Source: Bacteroidota bacterium
Lineage (GTDB): Bacteria; Bacteroidota; Bacteroidia; Chitinophagales; Saprospiraceae
Assembly: GCA_018222965.1 (NCBI GenBank)
Contig: JAAEZH010000040.1
Span: 7,716 to 49,438, forward strand
Reading direction: 5' to 3'
Length of the DNA: 41,723 bases
Position 1 is the stretch's first letter; every line of letters starts with the position of its first letter. This document shows positions 24,165 to 34,218 of the stretch, one piece after another. The position numbers and the translations under genes are program-made. The notes below the pieces were generated by a model, which ran no database searches, was not told the origin of the DNA, and saw nothing but the letters and a program-made list of their open reading frames with translations.

Positions 24165-27100
24165 ATGAAAACATGTAAAGCCCTGTTGTTGCTAATGGTA
24201 TTCTTTGGCATTCAGGTTTCACTAAAAGCGAACACCCTTCCTTTGCCATTGCCCTTTGGGGCGGAAGCACCCAATTTTACGCTTACCGATCTGGATGGAA
24301 ACACACACACACTGTATGACTATCTCGATGCCGGAAAAACCGTAATGATTGATTTTTCGGCAACCTGGTGTGGCCCTTGCTGGAATTATCATCAGACTCA
24401 TATTTTGGCAGATCTGTATGATCAATATGGCCCGGATGGCACCGATGATATCATGGTGTTTTTTATTGAAGCTGATCCTTCTACTCCGGTTTCCTCCCTT
24501 TACGGCGGATCCGGATCTCAGGGGAATTGGGTAACAGGAACTCCATATCCCATTATGGATGATACGAATGGCTCTGTGTCAAATTCTTTTGCCATAGGCT
24601 ATTTCCCAACGCTTTATGCGATTTGTCCCAACCGCAAAACCTATGAAGTTGGTCAGGTACCGCTTTCGGGATGGGAAAACTGGATCAACAGTTGTAGCCT
24701 GGATGCAACGGCAATCAGTCAGGATTTGAGTTGTGCCAACAATGCAGATGGTTTTATCGATGCGACAGCAACGGGTGGTCTGGGCAATATTACCTATCAC
24801 TGGAGTAATGGCCAGGGAACACAGGATATTTACAATTTGCCTGCCGGCACTTACAGTTGTACGCTTACTGAAGGACAGGGGCATAAGTTTGAATTAGGTC
24901 CCATTAGTATTTCAAGTCCGCCGCCGATCTCTATTGCAAGCTCGACGGTAACAGATGCCTCTTGTTTCAACAGCCCGGATGGAAGTATTTCTATTCAGGC
25001 CAGCGGTGGTGCACCGGGCTATTCCTACCAATGGAGCAACGGCGCCACCGGAAGTACGATTAGTAATTTGATGGCAGGTAGTTATTCAGTACAGGTTATG
25101 GATGGAAATGCCTGTTTGTATACCACCTCTTTCGCGGTTCAGCAACCGCCCCCGCTCACGAGTTCAGCAATTACGATAGAAGAGAATTGTGGCAATGCCG
25201 ACGGTAGTATTGTTTTACAGCCTCAGGGCGGCACCTTCCCGTATTCCTATGATTTTGGCAATGGCCCCTCCGGTTCGCCCATCGCCACAGACCTGACTGC
25301 CGGAACCTACGATGTAGAAATTATCGATGCGCACGATTGTGCATTTAACCTGAGTATTGAACTGGCCGAAAATCCCGGCCCCATTGCGGATGCCGGCGCT
25401 GATAGTCAGTTAGATTGTACGAATACAGACCTGACACTGGATGGAACAGCTTCCGATTCTGGTGCTTCCATTAGCTATCAATGGAGTACAACAGACGGGA
25501 TTATCGAGTCTGGTGATGATACCACTCAACCGCTGGTAAGTGCAGCGGGGACGTATCAACTGGAGGTAACCGACCAGGCTAATGGATGTATTAGTCTTTC
25601 TACGGTGGTCGTTACAGAAGACGTGGCTCCTCCACCGGCTGATGCCGGAGCAGATGCCAGTATTGATTGCATCCATGTAACAGCAATTCTGGATGGCAGT
25701 GGTTCTGCACAAGGGCCAAATATCACCTATTCCTGGTCGACCACCGATGGCAATATACTGGCAGGAGCCGATGGCCTGAATCCGGAAGTGGATGCAGGCG
25801 GTACTTATTTACTGGAAGTTACCGACTTGAATAATGGCTGTTCGGCCACTTCCGAGGTATTGGTAGAGGATATTCAAAATGAACCTTTTGCCGATGCCGG
25901 CCCGAACCAACAAATTACCTGTGATCAGCAAATTGTCCTGCTGGATGGATCGGCTTCTGAAGCGGGTGCCAATATTACTTACCTGTGGTCCACCCTGGAT
26001 GGCGTGTTGCTTGGAGATGAACATGCCCCCCAAATAGAATGTAATGCTCCGGCAACTTATATTTTTGAAGTCACAGATAATAATACAGGTTGTACTTCCA
26101 CGGCTACAGTAGAAGTGACCGAAGATGTGGCAGTACCTGTCGCTGATGCCGGACCGGAAGCCCAACTGGACTGCAATCATCCCACATTGATGCTGGATGG
26201 CTCCGGTTCTGATTCTGGTAGTGATTTCATTTATATATGGTCTACCGTGGATGGTAATATTATTGCCGGTGATGACACAAGTACCCCGGAGGTCGATCTT
26301 CCCGGAACCTATGTGCTGGATGTTATAAATATAGAAAACGGCTGCATCTCTACCGATGCGGTCACCGTTGAAGAGGTGCTGCCTGTTCAGGCTGAGATTG
26401 AGGCTCAAACTAACCTTGTATGTGCCGGAGATAATAACGGTTCTGCCACTATTCTGGCTACGGAGGGTTCTATGCCTTACACCTATGAATGGCCAAATGG
26501 CGGAACCGAAGCCATGCAAACAGATCTGGCAGCTGGCATTTACGAAGTGATCGTCTCCGATGCCGATGATTGTTCGTTTACACTGGAAGTAGAAATCACC
26601 GAACCGCCCGTCTTGGAAGCCAATGCAGTTGCTTCCAATGAAACATCCGCAGGTGCTAATGACGGTACAGCAAGTGCTTCGCCGCAAGGCGGAACAGGCA
26701 CTTATACCTATGAATGGAATACAGGTGCTACCACCGCAGATATTGATCAGCTGGCACCCGGATCTTATACGGTTTCTGTAACGGATGAAAATGGATGTGT
26801 TGATATTCAGACCGTGACGGTAGGGGAATTCAGCTGTACCATTAGTGCACAGACCAGCGAATTGCCGGTAAGCTGTGCAGGTGGTACCGATGGAGTAGCC
26901 AGTCTGGATCTGTCGAATGCTACAGAACCATTGACCATTGAATGGTCCAGCGGAGGTACAGAAGCCATTGAAACAGATCTGGCCGCCGGCACCTACACGG
27001 TAAGCGTGCTTGATGCCAATAATTGTCCGACAACAGCTACGGTTACCATCACGGAACCAGAGCCGGTCATCAGTGAAATATTGAGTAGCACAGACGCCAG

Positions 27101-29183
27101 TTGCTTTGAGACAGCCGACGGTGCAGCTGAAGTACAGGCCAGCGGCGGAACAGGAACGTTTACCTACACCTGGTCAAATGGCGGCGAAGGGGCCGCTCAG
27201 TCTAATCTGGCCGCTGGGGTGTATGTGGTTGTAGCTACCGATGCCAACAATTGCAGCCAGGAGATCGAAGTTGAAATTCTCCAACCGGATCCGATTCTTG
27301 CTTCGGCCAATATAAGCGGAGAGACTGCCAACGAAGCAGGCGATGCGAGTATCGAAGTGAGCCCGGAAGGTGGTACCGGCCCCTATTCTTACCTCTGGAA
27401 TACCGGTGCCACGGAACCCTTGCTCGAAAATCTGAGTCCGGGATCTTATGAAGTGGAAATCACGGATGCCAATGCTTGTACGCATACAGAAGCCTATACC
27501 ATTGATCCCTTCGATTGTGGCATCATTGAATTGAGCTCTGCCTCAGAAGCTGTTTCCTGCTTTGGAGCAGAAGACGGGGTGGCCATGGTTGATGTTAGTG
27601 GCGGCGAAGGTCCGTTTACTTATGAATGGTTTGATGGCAGTACTTCAGAAACGCTGGCGGGTTTGCCTTCCGGCGAATATTCAGTCGTTGTTATCGATGC
27701 CAATAATTGCCCGGTAGAGGGAGTTGCGCTTGTTGAAGCTCCGGATCCGCTTTCGCTGAATGTAGCAGAGCAGGTGAATATAGAATGTCCGGGTCAGGTA
27801 TCTGGTTCTGCTACGGTTGAAGCTTTTGGCGGAACAGCCGGATACAGCTTTGAATGGGAAGACGGACAAACGGGCCCGACTGCCGGGAATCTGCCTGCTG
27901 GAGTTATTACGGTTATGGCTGTCGATGCCAATGGTTGCGAAAGTTTGCTGGAAGTAGAAATCCTGGAGGGAGCTGACCAAACCGCTCCTGTGCTGGATGT
28001 GCTGTCAAGCTTTGTGCTTCCGCTAAACAATCAGGGATTAGCTACTCTGACTGTAGCAATGCTGGATAACGGCACTTACGACAATTGTAGCCTGGCGGGC
28101 ATGCAGATTAGCCAGGAAATGTTTGATTGCAGTTCTATTGGCGTACAGGAAATCGAATTTACAGCAACAGATGAATCCGGGAATGTGTCTTCTCAGATTG
28201 TGGTGGTCGAAGTGTTGGATCAACTGCCTCCTCAAATGCAGTGTCCGCAGAACATCGTTTCCACCTTCTGTGGCGAACCGGTTTTTTACGAGCCATTTGC
28301 CACTGACAATTGCGAAGTTGAGATCATTCTTACAGACGGCCTGGCCAGCGGATCGATATTCCCGGAAGGGGAAACTACCGTAAGCCTCCAGGCTGTGGAT
28401 CCATCAGGCAATGAAAACACCTGTGCTTTCACCGTTACTATTAATAATACCCTGGAAGGCGAGGTAGATGTTACGGGCAGTTGCGAAGATACCGCTGAAG
28501 GTACAGCTATGGCTCAGGTCACAGGCGGCCAGCCGACTTATGAGTATCTCTGGGATGACGGCACAACAGGACCGCTGCTGGAAAATGCCGCAGCCGGCGT
28601 GTATGAAGTAGCGGTTACAGATGCCGGCGGTTGCACGCTGACTCTCACGGCCGAAGTGGAGGAATACCCTGGTCCGGCCTATGATGTGGTGGAAGTACTA
28701 CCTGAAAACAACGGAAATGCAAATGGTGCCATTGACGTAAGTCCGCTTGATGGTACTGCACCCTACACCTTTTATTGGACCGATACGGATGGCAACTTCA
28801 TTGCCGATACGGAAGACCTGGAAGGGCTTTCAAGCGGTGTTTACCTGTTGGAAATCACGGATGCCAACGGATGTGTGATCAATACCGATCCGTTTGTGAT
28901 CGATAATGTAACCAGTACGCACAGTATCAGTGAAAATGCTTCCATGACCTTGGTTCCGAATCCGGCCGACGACTACTGTCTGGTGGAACTGGAGATGGAA
29001 TCCATTAAGGAAGCTCGGATTCAATTGATGGATATTACCGGTAAGCTGGTATGGCAGGCTGATTCTGCGGCTTCCGCCGAACATCAATGGGAGTTGCCAT
29101 TGGCAGATCTTCCTGCCGGATTGTATCTGGTGCATATCCAGGCAGAAGGAGCGGTGTTGACGGAGAAATTGATAGTGGAGTAG
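24165..29183 (+). CDS. Giant T9SS surface protein: thioredoxin domain, SprB and PKD-like repeats, HYR domains
   Basis: A 1672-residue exported protein. A signal peptide (MKTCKALLLLMVFFGIQVSLKA) is followed by a thioredoxin/TlpA-type domain (about 28-175) with APNFTLTDLDGNTHTLYDYL and active site SATWCGPCWNYH (Cys 69 and 72). After it come about three SprB-like repeats (CxxxxDGSI...GGxxxYxYxWSNG), four ~90-residue PKD/Ig-like repeats (ADAG...LDGS...YxWST.DG), about seven more SprB-like repeats, two HYR-like segments (about 1300-1430; FTATDESGNVSSQIVVVEV and LQAVDPSGNENTCAFTV), two more repeats, and a T9SS type A tail (SMTLVPNPADDYCLVEL...LPAGLYLVHIQ...LIVE). SprB itself is the gliding adhesin, but such repeats are widespread, so motility is not implied. 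The redox domain at the N-terminus is unusual. Confidence 0.95.
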   Translation: MKTCKALLLLMVFFGIQVSLKANTLPLPLPFGAEAPNFTLTDLDGNTHTLYDYLDAGKTVMIDFSATWCGPCWNYHQTHILADLYDQYGPDGTDDIMVFFIEADPSTPVSSLYGGSGSQGNWVTGTPYPIMDDTNGSVSNSFAIGYFPTLYAICPNRKTYEVGQVPLSGWENWINSCSLDATAISQDLSCANNADGFIDATATGGLGNITYHWSNGQGTQDIYNLPAGTYSCTLTEGQGHKFELGPISISSPPPISIASSTVTDASCFNSPDGSISIQASGGAPGYSYQWSNGATGSTISNLMAGSYSVQVMDGNACLYTTSFAVQQPPPLTSSAITIEENCGNADGSIVLQPQGGTFPYSYDFGNGPSGSPIATDLTAGTYDVEIIDAHDCAFNLSIELAENPGPIADAGADSQLDCTNTDLTLDGTASDSGASISYQWSTTDGIIESGDDTTQPLVSAAGTYQLEVTDQANGCISLSTVVVTEDVAPPPADAGADASIDCIHVTAILDGSGSAQGPNITYSWSTTDGNILAGADGLNPEVDAGGTYLLEVTDLNNGCSATSEVLVEDIQNEPFADAGPNQQITCDQQIVLLDGSASEAGANITYLWSTLDGVLLGDEHAPQIECNAPATYIFEVTDNNTGCTSTATVEVTEDVAVPVADAGPEAQLDCNHPTLMLDGSGSDSGSDFIYIWSTVDGNIIAGDDTSTPEVDLPGTYVLDVINIENGCISTDAVTVEEVLPVQAEIEAQTNLVCAGDNNGSATILATEGSMPYTYEWPNGGTEAMQTDLAAGIYEVIVSDADDCSFTLEVEITEPPVLEANAVASNETSAGANDGTASASPQGGTGTYTYEWNTGATTADIDQLAPGSYTVSVTDENGCVDIQTVTVGEFSCTISAQTSELPVSCAGGTDGVASLDLSNATEPLTIEWSSGGTEAIETDLAAGTYTVSVLDANNCPTTATVTITEPEPVISEILSSTDASCFETADGAAEVQASGGTGTFTYTWSNGGEGAAQSNLAAGVYVVVATDANNCSQEIEVEILQPDPILASANISGETANEAGDASIEVSPEGGTGPYSYLWNTGATEPLLENLSPGSYEVEITDANACTHTEAYTIDPFDCGIIELSSASEAVSCFGAEDGVAMVDVSGGEGPFTYEWFDGSTSETLAGLPSGEYSVVVIDANNCPVEGVALVEAPDPLSLNVAEQVNIECPGQVSGSATVEAFGGTAGYSFEWEDGQTGPTAGNLPAGVITVMAVDANGCESLLEVEILEGADQTAPVLDVLSSFVLPLNNQGLATLTVAMLDNGTYDNCSLAGMQISQEMFDCSSIGVQEIEFTATDESGNVSSQIVVVEVLDQLPPQMQCPQNIVSTFCGEPVFYEPFATDNCEVEIILTDGLASGSIFPEGETTVSLQAVDPSGNENTCAFTVTINNTLEGEVDVTGSCEDTAEGTAMAQVTGGQPTYEYLWDDGTTGPLLENAAAGVYEVAVTDAGGCTLTLTAEVEEYPGPAYDVVEVLPENNGNANGAIDVSPLDGTAPYTFYWTDTDGNFIADTEDLEGLSSGVYLLEITDANGCVINTDPFVIDNVTSTHSISENASMTLVPNPADDYCLVELEMESIKEARIQLMDITGKLVWQADSAASAEHQWELPLADLPAGLYLVHIQAEGAVLTEKLIVE

Positions 29184-29206
29184 TAGATACTATTTCGCCT
29201 AAAATG

Positions 29207-29245
29207 AAAAAGGATTGCAGCGGTATCGTTGCAATCCTTTTTTTT
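29207..29245. terminator. Bidirectional terminator between 24165 and lepA genes
   Basis: Perfect 13-bp stem AAAAAGGATTGCA / TGCAATCCTTTTT with a 10-base loop and an extended T run. The A and T runs serve both convergent genes. Confidence 0.9.
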
Positions 29246-29260
29246 GTTGGTAAAAGAAGT

Positions 29261-31051
29261 TTAATCCAGCTTCAGCACCTCGAGGAAGGCCTTTTGAGGC
29301 ACTTCTACGTTGCCGATCTGGCGCATCTTCTTCTTACCCTTTTTCTGCTTTTCGAGGAGTTTCCGCTTACGCGTAATGTCACCACCGTAACACTTGGCGG
29401 TTACATCTTTCCGCAGGGCAGAGATGGTTTCGCGGGCGATAATCTTGGCACCGATAGCTGCCTGAATAGCAATCATAAACTGCTGACGAGGCAAGAGCTC
29501 TTTGAGGCGCTTACAGATCTTACGTCCGAAGGCTTCTGCTTTTTCGCGGTGTACCAGGGCAGAGAGGGCATCCACCGGATCTCCATTGAGTTTGATGTCG
29601 AGTTTTACAAGGTCGGAAGCCCGGTAATCGATTGGATAATAATCGAAAGAGGCATAACCTCTCGAGATGGACTTGAGTCGATCGTAGAAGTCAAACACGA
29701 TTTCTGCCAGGGGCAATTCGAAGCTCAACTCTACTCGTTCGGGTGTGAGGTAAGACTGATTGCGCAGTTCTCCCCGCTTCTCCATGCAGAGAGTCATGAT
29801 GGCTCCGATAAATTCCGGTTTGGTAATAATCTGTGCCCGGATATAAGGTTCTTCAACCCGATCCAGTATTGTTGGATCTGGTAAGTCGGAAGGCGTATTT
29901 ACCAGTAATTCCTCGTCCTTTTTGGTGTAGGCAAAGTAAGATACGTTTGGCACTGTGGTGATGACATCCATATCAAACTCGCGAGAAAGGCGCTCCTGTA
30001 CAATTTCGAGGTGCAGCATTCCGAGGAAGCCACAGCGGAAACCAAAACCAAGTGCAACAGATGTTTCCGGTTCGAAAACCAGGGAAGCATCGTTTAGTTG
30101 CAGTTTTTCGAGGCTGTCGCGGAGGTCTTCAAAATCGTCGTTGTCGATTGGGAAGATTCCGGCAAAAACCATGGGTTTAACATCCTCAAAACCCTGTATA
30201 GCCGGGCCGGCAAGTTTGCCGGTATGCGTAATGGTATCCCCCACTTTAATTTCGGTGGAGTTTTTGATTCCGGTGATGATGTATCCAACATTTCCGGCTC
30301 TAAGTTCTTTTTTAGCCAGCAGATCCATTTTAAGGACTCCGACCTCATCGGCGGCATACTCTTTTTCGGTATTGATAAAGCGCACCATATCTCCCTTCTT
30401 CATAGTGCCGTTCATCAAACGGAAGTAGGCGATTACGCCTCGGTAAGGGTTAAATACAGAGTCGAAGATCAGCGCCTGAAGCGGTGCTTCTTCGTCGCCT
30501 GTAGGAGCCGGGATGCGATTTACAATAGCATCCATGATGTCTTGTACTCCGGTTCCTGTTTTTCCGGAAGCGAGGATAATGTCTTCCAGTTCGCAGCCAA
30601 TAAGGTCCATTACCTGTTCGGAAACTTCATCGATCATGGCACTTTCCATATCGATTTTGTTGAGAACCGGAATGATTTCGAGATCGTGTTCTATCGCCAG
30701 GTAAAGGTTGCTGATTGTTTGAGCCTGAATGCCCTGAGAAGCGTCTACCAGTAGGAGAGCGCCTTCACAGGCTGCAATCGACCGCGATACTTCGTAGGAG
30801 AAGTCAACGTGGCCGGGTGTGTCGATCATATTAAAGGTGTACTCCTGTCCATCCGTATGCTTGTATTGCATCTGGATTGCATGGCTTTTGATCGTAATGC
30901 CTCTTTCTCGTTCCAGATCCATATCGTCCAATGCCTGGGATTGCATCTGCCGTTTGGAGATGGTTTGTGTAAACTCCAGCAGGCGATCCGACAGTGTACT
31001 CTTCCCGTGATCAATATGCGCAATGACGCAGAAGTTTCGAATATTCTTCAT
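29261..31051 (-). CDS. lepA: Elongation factor 4 (LepA)
   Basis: Translational GTPase that acts on the ribosome and is thought to aid back-translocation or initiation. The 596-residue length matches the family when the ATG at 31051 is used ([26 protein letters not shown]); the frame stays open to 31141 with unrelated sequence. The G motifs are [23 protein letters not shown] and NKID. The C-terminal half has [26 protein letters not shown], specific to EF-4. A terminator closes it on the 3' side, and an OmpA-type gene diverges at the 5' side. Confidence 0.98.
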   Translation of the reverse strand: MKNIRNFCVIAHIDHGKSTLSDRLLEFTQTISKRQMQSQALDDMDLERERGITIKSHAIQMQYKHTDGQEYTFNMIDTPGHVDFSYEVSRSIAACEGALLLVDASQGIQAQTISNLYLAIEHDLEIIPVLNKIDMESAMIDEVSEQVMDLIGCELEDIILASGKTGTGVQDIMDAIVNRIPAPTGDEEAPLQALIFDSVFNPYRGVIAYFRLMNGTMKKGDMVRFINTEKEYAADEVGVLKMDLLAKKELRAGNVGYIITGIKNSTEIKVGDTITHTGKLAGPAIQGFEDVKPMVFAGIFPIDNDDFEDLRDSLEKLQLNDASLVFEPETSVALGFGFRCGFLGMLHLEIVQERLSREFDMDVITTVPNVSYFAYTKKDEELLVNTPSDLPDPTILDRVEEPYIRAQIITKPEFIGAIMTLCMEKRGELRNQSYLTPERVELSFELPLAEIVFDFYDRLKSISRGYASFDYYPIDYRASDLVKLDIKLNGDPVDALSALVHREKAEAFGRKICKRLKELLPRQQFMIAIQAAIGAKIIARETISALRKDVTAKCYGGDITRKRKLLEKQKKGKKKMRQIGNVEVPQKAFLEVLKLD

Positions 31052-31284
31052 AGACTGCAAATATACTGCAATTAGCTTCGTAAAACATGGAAGTTGTTCA
31101 AACTTTTGTTGGGCTGCGTACCATCCTGGCTTTGCAACCATCCTGGTTTGACTGCCTCTTTAGGTATATGTTGCGTTTTTACTTCCGGTTGACGCAAAGA
31201 TATTGTTACCATTTTCGTTTTGTCCATTATGTAACTGTATAGTAGTGCGATATGTTTCCCTGAAAACCAAAGAATACAGCAAAT

Positions 31285-32442
31285 ATGATTAGGTCCGTTT
31301 TTTTGTTCATCCCCTTTACATTTCTTTTTGTAACAACCAATATTTTGGCTCAAACCATGGAGGAAGGGCCTGTTGCAGGTGCCACCTTTGATTCTACCTG
31401 GGTATGGGAAGAAACCGAGATTTATTTTGATTTCGGCGAAAGCCGGATTCGGCCGGAAGGAGATAGTTTGTTGACCGATTTGCAGCAAGCATTTGTACAC
31501 CGACCCGAAGCAGATTATTTAATCCAGGCACACACAGATGCGATAGGTACGGACGGGGCCAATTTGCGCCTTTCGGCGAATAGGGCTAATGCAGTTGCCG
31601 AGCGCTTGTTGCAATTGGGAGTAGATTCCAGTCAGATACGACTAGAGACATTCGGCGAAAGCCGGCCACAGGCAGAAAACGATACCGACGAGGGTCGTCA
31701 ATATAACCGTCGGGCTACGGTACGTGTACAGGAAAAGCGCAAGATGTTTTGGATGAGTGGGGAAGTAGTGGATAAAGACACGGGGGAGGGGATTCCTGCT
31801 GAAATTGTGATTCGAAGCCGGGAGCATCTGGATTCTGCCTCCACCGATACTACGGGTAAATACCTGATTCCGGTGCCGGATAATACGGTTATTGGGATTG
31901 AGACTTTTGCGCCGGGATATTTCTTTCATTCGGAGATGTTTAAAGCCCGGGCTATTCAGCCACCGAGCCTTCGGGTAGAATTGCCTCCGATAAAACCGGG
32001 GGAGGTAGTTGCTTTGCATCATTTCTACTTTGTGGGGAATCAGGATACGTTGTTGCCGCGTTCAGAACCCGAGTTGTATCGTTTGCGTCGATTTATGGAG
32101 ATCAATCCGGGTATTTCGATAGAGATTGCGGGACATATAAATTTGCCGAACAATCCGCCAGTTGCATTGACGAGTTGGAATTACAATTTATCTGTCAGGC
32201 GGGCGCGTCGCATTTACAATTATCTGATAGAGGAAGGCGTTGAAAGGGAGCGATTGGCTTACATTGGTTTTGGCAACTGGAATATGCGGTTTCCGCATGC
32301 GCGTACGCAACAGGAGCAGGAGCTCAATCGGCGGGTAGAGATTCGAATACCGGGAGAGGGGGAAGTGATAAGTTCGCAGGATACGATTATTCCGGATGAA
32401 AAATTTCTACAGCGGCGACTGGAACAGTGGAAGCAGGAGTAG
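31285..32442 (+). CDS. Protein with two OmpA-like domains flanking a carboxypeptidase-regulatory-like domain
   Basis: A 385-residue envelope protein with signal peptide MIRSVFLFIPFTFLFVTTNILA. The first OmpA domain (about 45-150) has EIYFDFGESRIRPEGDSLL, AHTDAIGTDGANLRLSANRANAVAERLLQLGV and GRQYNRRATVRV. A CarboxypepD_reg-like beta domain follows (about 155-240; GEVVDKDTGEGIPAEIVIRS). A second OmpA domain (about 243-365) has LHHFYFVGNQDTLLPRSEPEL, IEIAGHINLPNN, LSVRRARRIYNYLIEEGV and QELNRRVEIRI. OmpA domains bind peptidoglycan, so it probably tethers the envelope. The second copy lacks the HTD of the first and has GHIN instead. Three TTCGGCGAA copies lie in this one gene. Confidence 0.9.
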   Translation: MIRSVFLFIPFTFLFVTTNILAQTMEEGPVAGATFDSTWVWEETEIYFDFGESRIRPEGDSLLTDLQQAFVHRPEADYLIQAHTDAIGTDGANLRLSANRANAVAERLLQLGVDSSQIRLETFGESRPQAENDTDEGRQYNRRATVRVQEKRKMFWMSGEVVDKDTGEGIPAEIVIRSREHLDSASTDTTGKYLIPVPDNTVIGIETFAPGYFFHSEMFKARAIQPPSLRVELPPIKPGEVVALHHFYFVGNQDTLLPRSEPELYRLRRFMEINPGISIEIAGHINLPNNPPVALTSWNYNLSVRRARRIYNYLIEEGVERERLAYIGFGNWNMRFPHARTQQEQELNRRVEIRIPGEGEVISSQDTIIPDEKFLQRRLEQWKQE

Positions 32443-32462
32443 GAGAAAATCAAACTTCCGTG

Positions 32463-32470
32463 TATTTTTG
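32463..32470 (+). promoter_or_regulatory. -7 promoter element before the 32518 gene
   Basis: TATTTTTG matches TAnnTTTG, 47 bases above the ATG. The -33 element is not clear. Confidence 0.35.
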
Positions 32471-32517
32471 GCGGTGTGGGATTTTGCATCCCGATAAATA
32501 CAACATAAAACGTCTCT

Positions 32518-33009
32518 ATGAAAATTTCCAAAGTAGTTGTGCTGTTTTTCGGCATCTTTGTTATGGCCTGTGCCTCTGAAGTGCCGGATGGTTACAGCGA
32601 ATTGAGTTTAATGAAATACGGTTTGCCTGTCAGTTTGATGGCTCCCGACAGTGCAGAGGTGAAAACCATGGATATGGGGCTAATAAAGGATGTTTCGGTA
32701 AAAAAGGGAGAGGATTATTTTATTCAGATTACGATGTCTGAAGCTACTTCCATGACTGCGGAAGATGTAATCGCGGATCTAAAGTCTGACGAGGAGAAGC
32801 GCTCCAATTTCATGCGTTTAGTAGAGGAAGATCCGAAGGGTTTTATTGTAGAGCGTTCGATTGATTCTACCCGAAACACCTACGATTTCCGTTATGCGAA
32901 GATCAAAGGAGATCAGCAATTTTTATTTCAGACTGGTTTGTCGGGCTTTTACTCTTTGGAAGAAGTAGAGCGCATGTATGAATCGGTACAACATGAGGGC
33001 GGGAAATAA
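32518..33009 (+). CDS. Uncharacterised lipoprotein
   Basis: A 163-residue lipoprotein with signal MKISKVVVLFFGIFVMAC (lipobox Cys 18). The mature part has KYGLPVSLMAPDSAEVKTMDMG, a KKGEDYFIQITMSEATSMTAEDVIADLKSDE helix-rich stretch, and FLFQTGLSGFYSLEEVERMYESV at the end. I do not recognise the family. It lies 75 bases after the double-OmpA gene and ends in a very strong terminator. Confidence 0.85.
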   Translation: MKISKVVVLFFGIFVMACASEVPDGYSELSLMKYGLPVSLMAPDSAEVKTMDMGLIKDVSVKKGEDYFIQITMSEATSMTAEDVIADLKSDEEKRSNFMRLVEEDPKGFIVERSIDSTRNTYDFRYAKIKGDQQFLFQTGLSGFYSLEEVERMYESVQHEGGK

Positions 33010-33030
33010 GCGAATAAACTGCCGCAAATG

Positions 33031-33066
33031 AAAAAAGCCATCTTCGTAATTGAAGATGGCTTTTTT
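33031..33066 (+). terminator. Terminator after the 32518 lipoprotein gene
   Basis: Perfect 15-bp stem AAAAAAGCCATCTTC / GAAGATGGCTTTTTT with a six-base loop. The T run is part of the stem, so it is strong on the plus strand. Confidence 0.9.
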
Positions 33067-33081
33067 ATTCTTAGGTCTTTT

Positions 33082-33150
33082 TTAGGCTTCCTGAAGGATT
33101 TCGTAACGGAACAAAATAACGAGGAGAGCCAGGATAGATAAGATAATCAT
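33082..33150 (-). CDS. Possible 22-residue single-helix membrane microprotein
   Basis: ATG at 33150 to TAA at 33082 on the minus strand encodes 22 residues, starting MIILSILALLVILFRYEIL and ending QEA. Nearly the first 14 residues are hydrophobic, followed by a positive and polar end, as in single-pass microproteins. It lies in a 376-base gap between the lipoprotein terminator and sodA, too short for ordinary gene finders. There is no clear ribosome-binding site, and a chance ORF is quite possible. Confidence 0.3.
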   Translation of the reverse strand: MIILSILALLVILFRYEILQEA

Positions 33151-33330
33151 GGGATTATAGGTTTAATAAGTTTATGGACTATCTGTCTGGGTAGGACGGA
33201 CAGTTCAGGGATATGTTCAGGGCAAAAGTACGGACATCTGGTCAATGAGTCAAGAATATTACTGAAAAACAGGCGACAGTTTTGAAAAGGGGTGTTTTAG
33301 GGGGGGCTGTCAGGTTGATAAAATCACATA

Positions 33331-33361
33331 AAAAAAGGGCCCTCCCATACAGGAAGACCCT
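33331..33361 (-). terminator. Terminator of sodA
   Basis: On the minus strand GGGTCTTCC pairs with GGGAGGGCCC through two G-U pairs around a short loop, followed by TTTTTT. It lies 25 bases after the sodA stop. Confidence 0.65.
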
Positions 33362-33385
33362 AATTTTTACTCGGGGTGTTATTCT

Positions 33386-34018
33386 TTAGAAGTTTGAAGC
33401 TCCTTCGTTGGCGTCGTTAAAACGCTTGCTAACTTCTGCCCAGTTGATGACGTTGAAGAAAGCAGAAACGTAGTCCGGACGGCGGTTTTGGTAGTTGAGG
33501 TAGTAGGCGTGCTCCCAAACATCCAGTCCAAGAATCGGGGTGCCTTCTTCTTCAACTACATCCATCAGCGGATTGTCCTGGTTAGGGGTAGAGCAAATGA
33601 ACAATTTGTCATTTTTGTCTACACACAGCCAGGCCCAACCGGATCCGAAACGCGTGCCGGCAGCAGCAGCAAATTTCTCTTTAAAAGCATCGAAAGAGCC
33701 AAAATCACGCTCAATTGCCTTGTGGATATTCATTTGTGCTGAAGGTTCTCCGCCTCCGCCTGGCGACATTACTTCCCAAAACAAGGAGTGGTTGTAAAAT
33801 CCGCCGCCGTTATTGCGTACGCCAGCCCCATGCTTGGAAACATTTGCCAGGATATCTTCGATGCTCTTCCCTTCCAGATCAGTGCCTTCGATAGCAGCAT
33901 TCAGTTTGTTGGTATAACCAGCGTGGTGCTTATCGTGGTGGATTTCCATTGTGCGAGCATCAATGTGTGGCTCGAGCGCGTCAAATGAGTAAGGGAGGTC
34001 AGGAAGTTTAAATGCCAT
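33386..34018 (-). CDS. sodA: Superoxide dismutase, Mn type (Fe/Mn family)
   Basis: Converts superoxide to H2O2 and O2. The 210-residue protein starts at ATG 34018 ([20 protein letters not shown]); the frame runs on to 34111 without family character. Metal ligands are visible in [18 protein letters not shown] and DVWEHAYYL (three His, one Asp). GGG before the second ligand and the [10 protein letters not shown] segment resemble manganese rather than iron enzymes, though cambialistic use cannot be excluded. No signal peptide, so it is cytoplasmic. The gene is flanked by a 363-base gap to fumC. Confidence 0.97.
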   Translation of the reverse strand: MAFKLPDLPYSFDALEPHIDARTMEIHHDKHHAGYTNKLNAAIEGTDLEGKSIEDILANVSKHGAGVRNNGGGFYNHSLFWEVMSPGGGGEPSAQMNIHKAIERDFGSFDAFKEKFAAAAGTRFGSGWAWLCVDKNDKLFICSTPNQDNPLMDVVEEEGTPILGLDVWEHAYYLNYQNRRPDYVSAFFNVINWAEVSKRFNDANEGASNF

Positions 34019-34218
34019 AATGGTAATTGGTTTTTTCGCTTGTCTTTCAGGACAAACTCGTTTAAAAATTATTATCTGAAAACAAATTTGCTTGCTTTCT
34101 AAGGCCAACATTAAAGATAAAAACTAATGTCGGTGTTGATTTGATAAAATCAATTATTTCAATTTAAAAACAAGTCTTCTCTTGATAAGTTTATTCTCCA
34201 TTGTTGAATTCTCATTTT

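Larger units (their letters stand above)
33067..33385. other. Intergenic region between the lipoprotein and sodA genes
   Basis: Holds the candidate microprotein (33082-33150) and the sodA terminator. The stretch 33151-33330 shows only GGCTGTCAGGTTG (33305-33317), a degenerate match to the REP half-element GACCTGTCAGGTCG. Nothing else was recognised. Confidence 0.5.

Noticed and set aside
25809-26687. 292-codon minus-strand ORF
   Set aside because: Antisense to the repeat region of the 24165 gene; repeats with biased codons leave an open shadow frame.
30098-30754. 218-codon plus-strand ORF over lepA
   Set aside because: Shadow frame opposite lepA, no domain or start context.
33151-33330. Degenerate REP copy near 33305
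   Set aside because: Only CTGTCAGGT matches well, too short to separate from chance.
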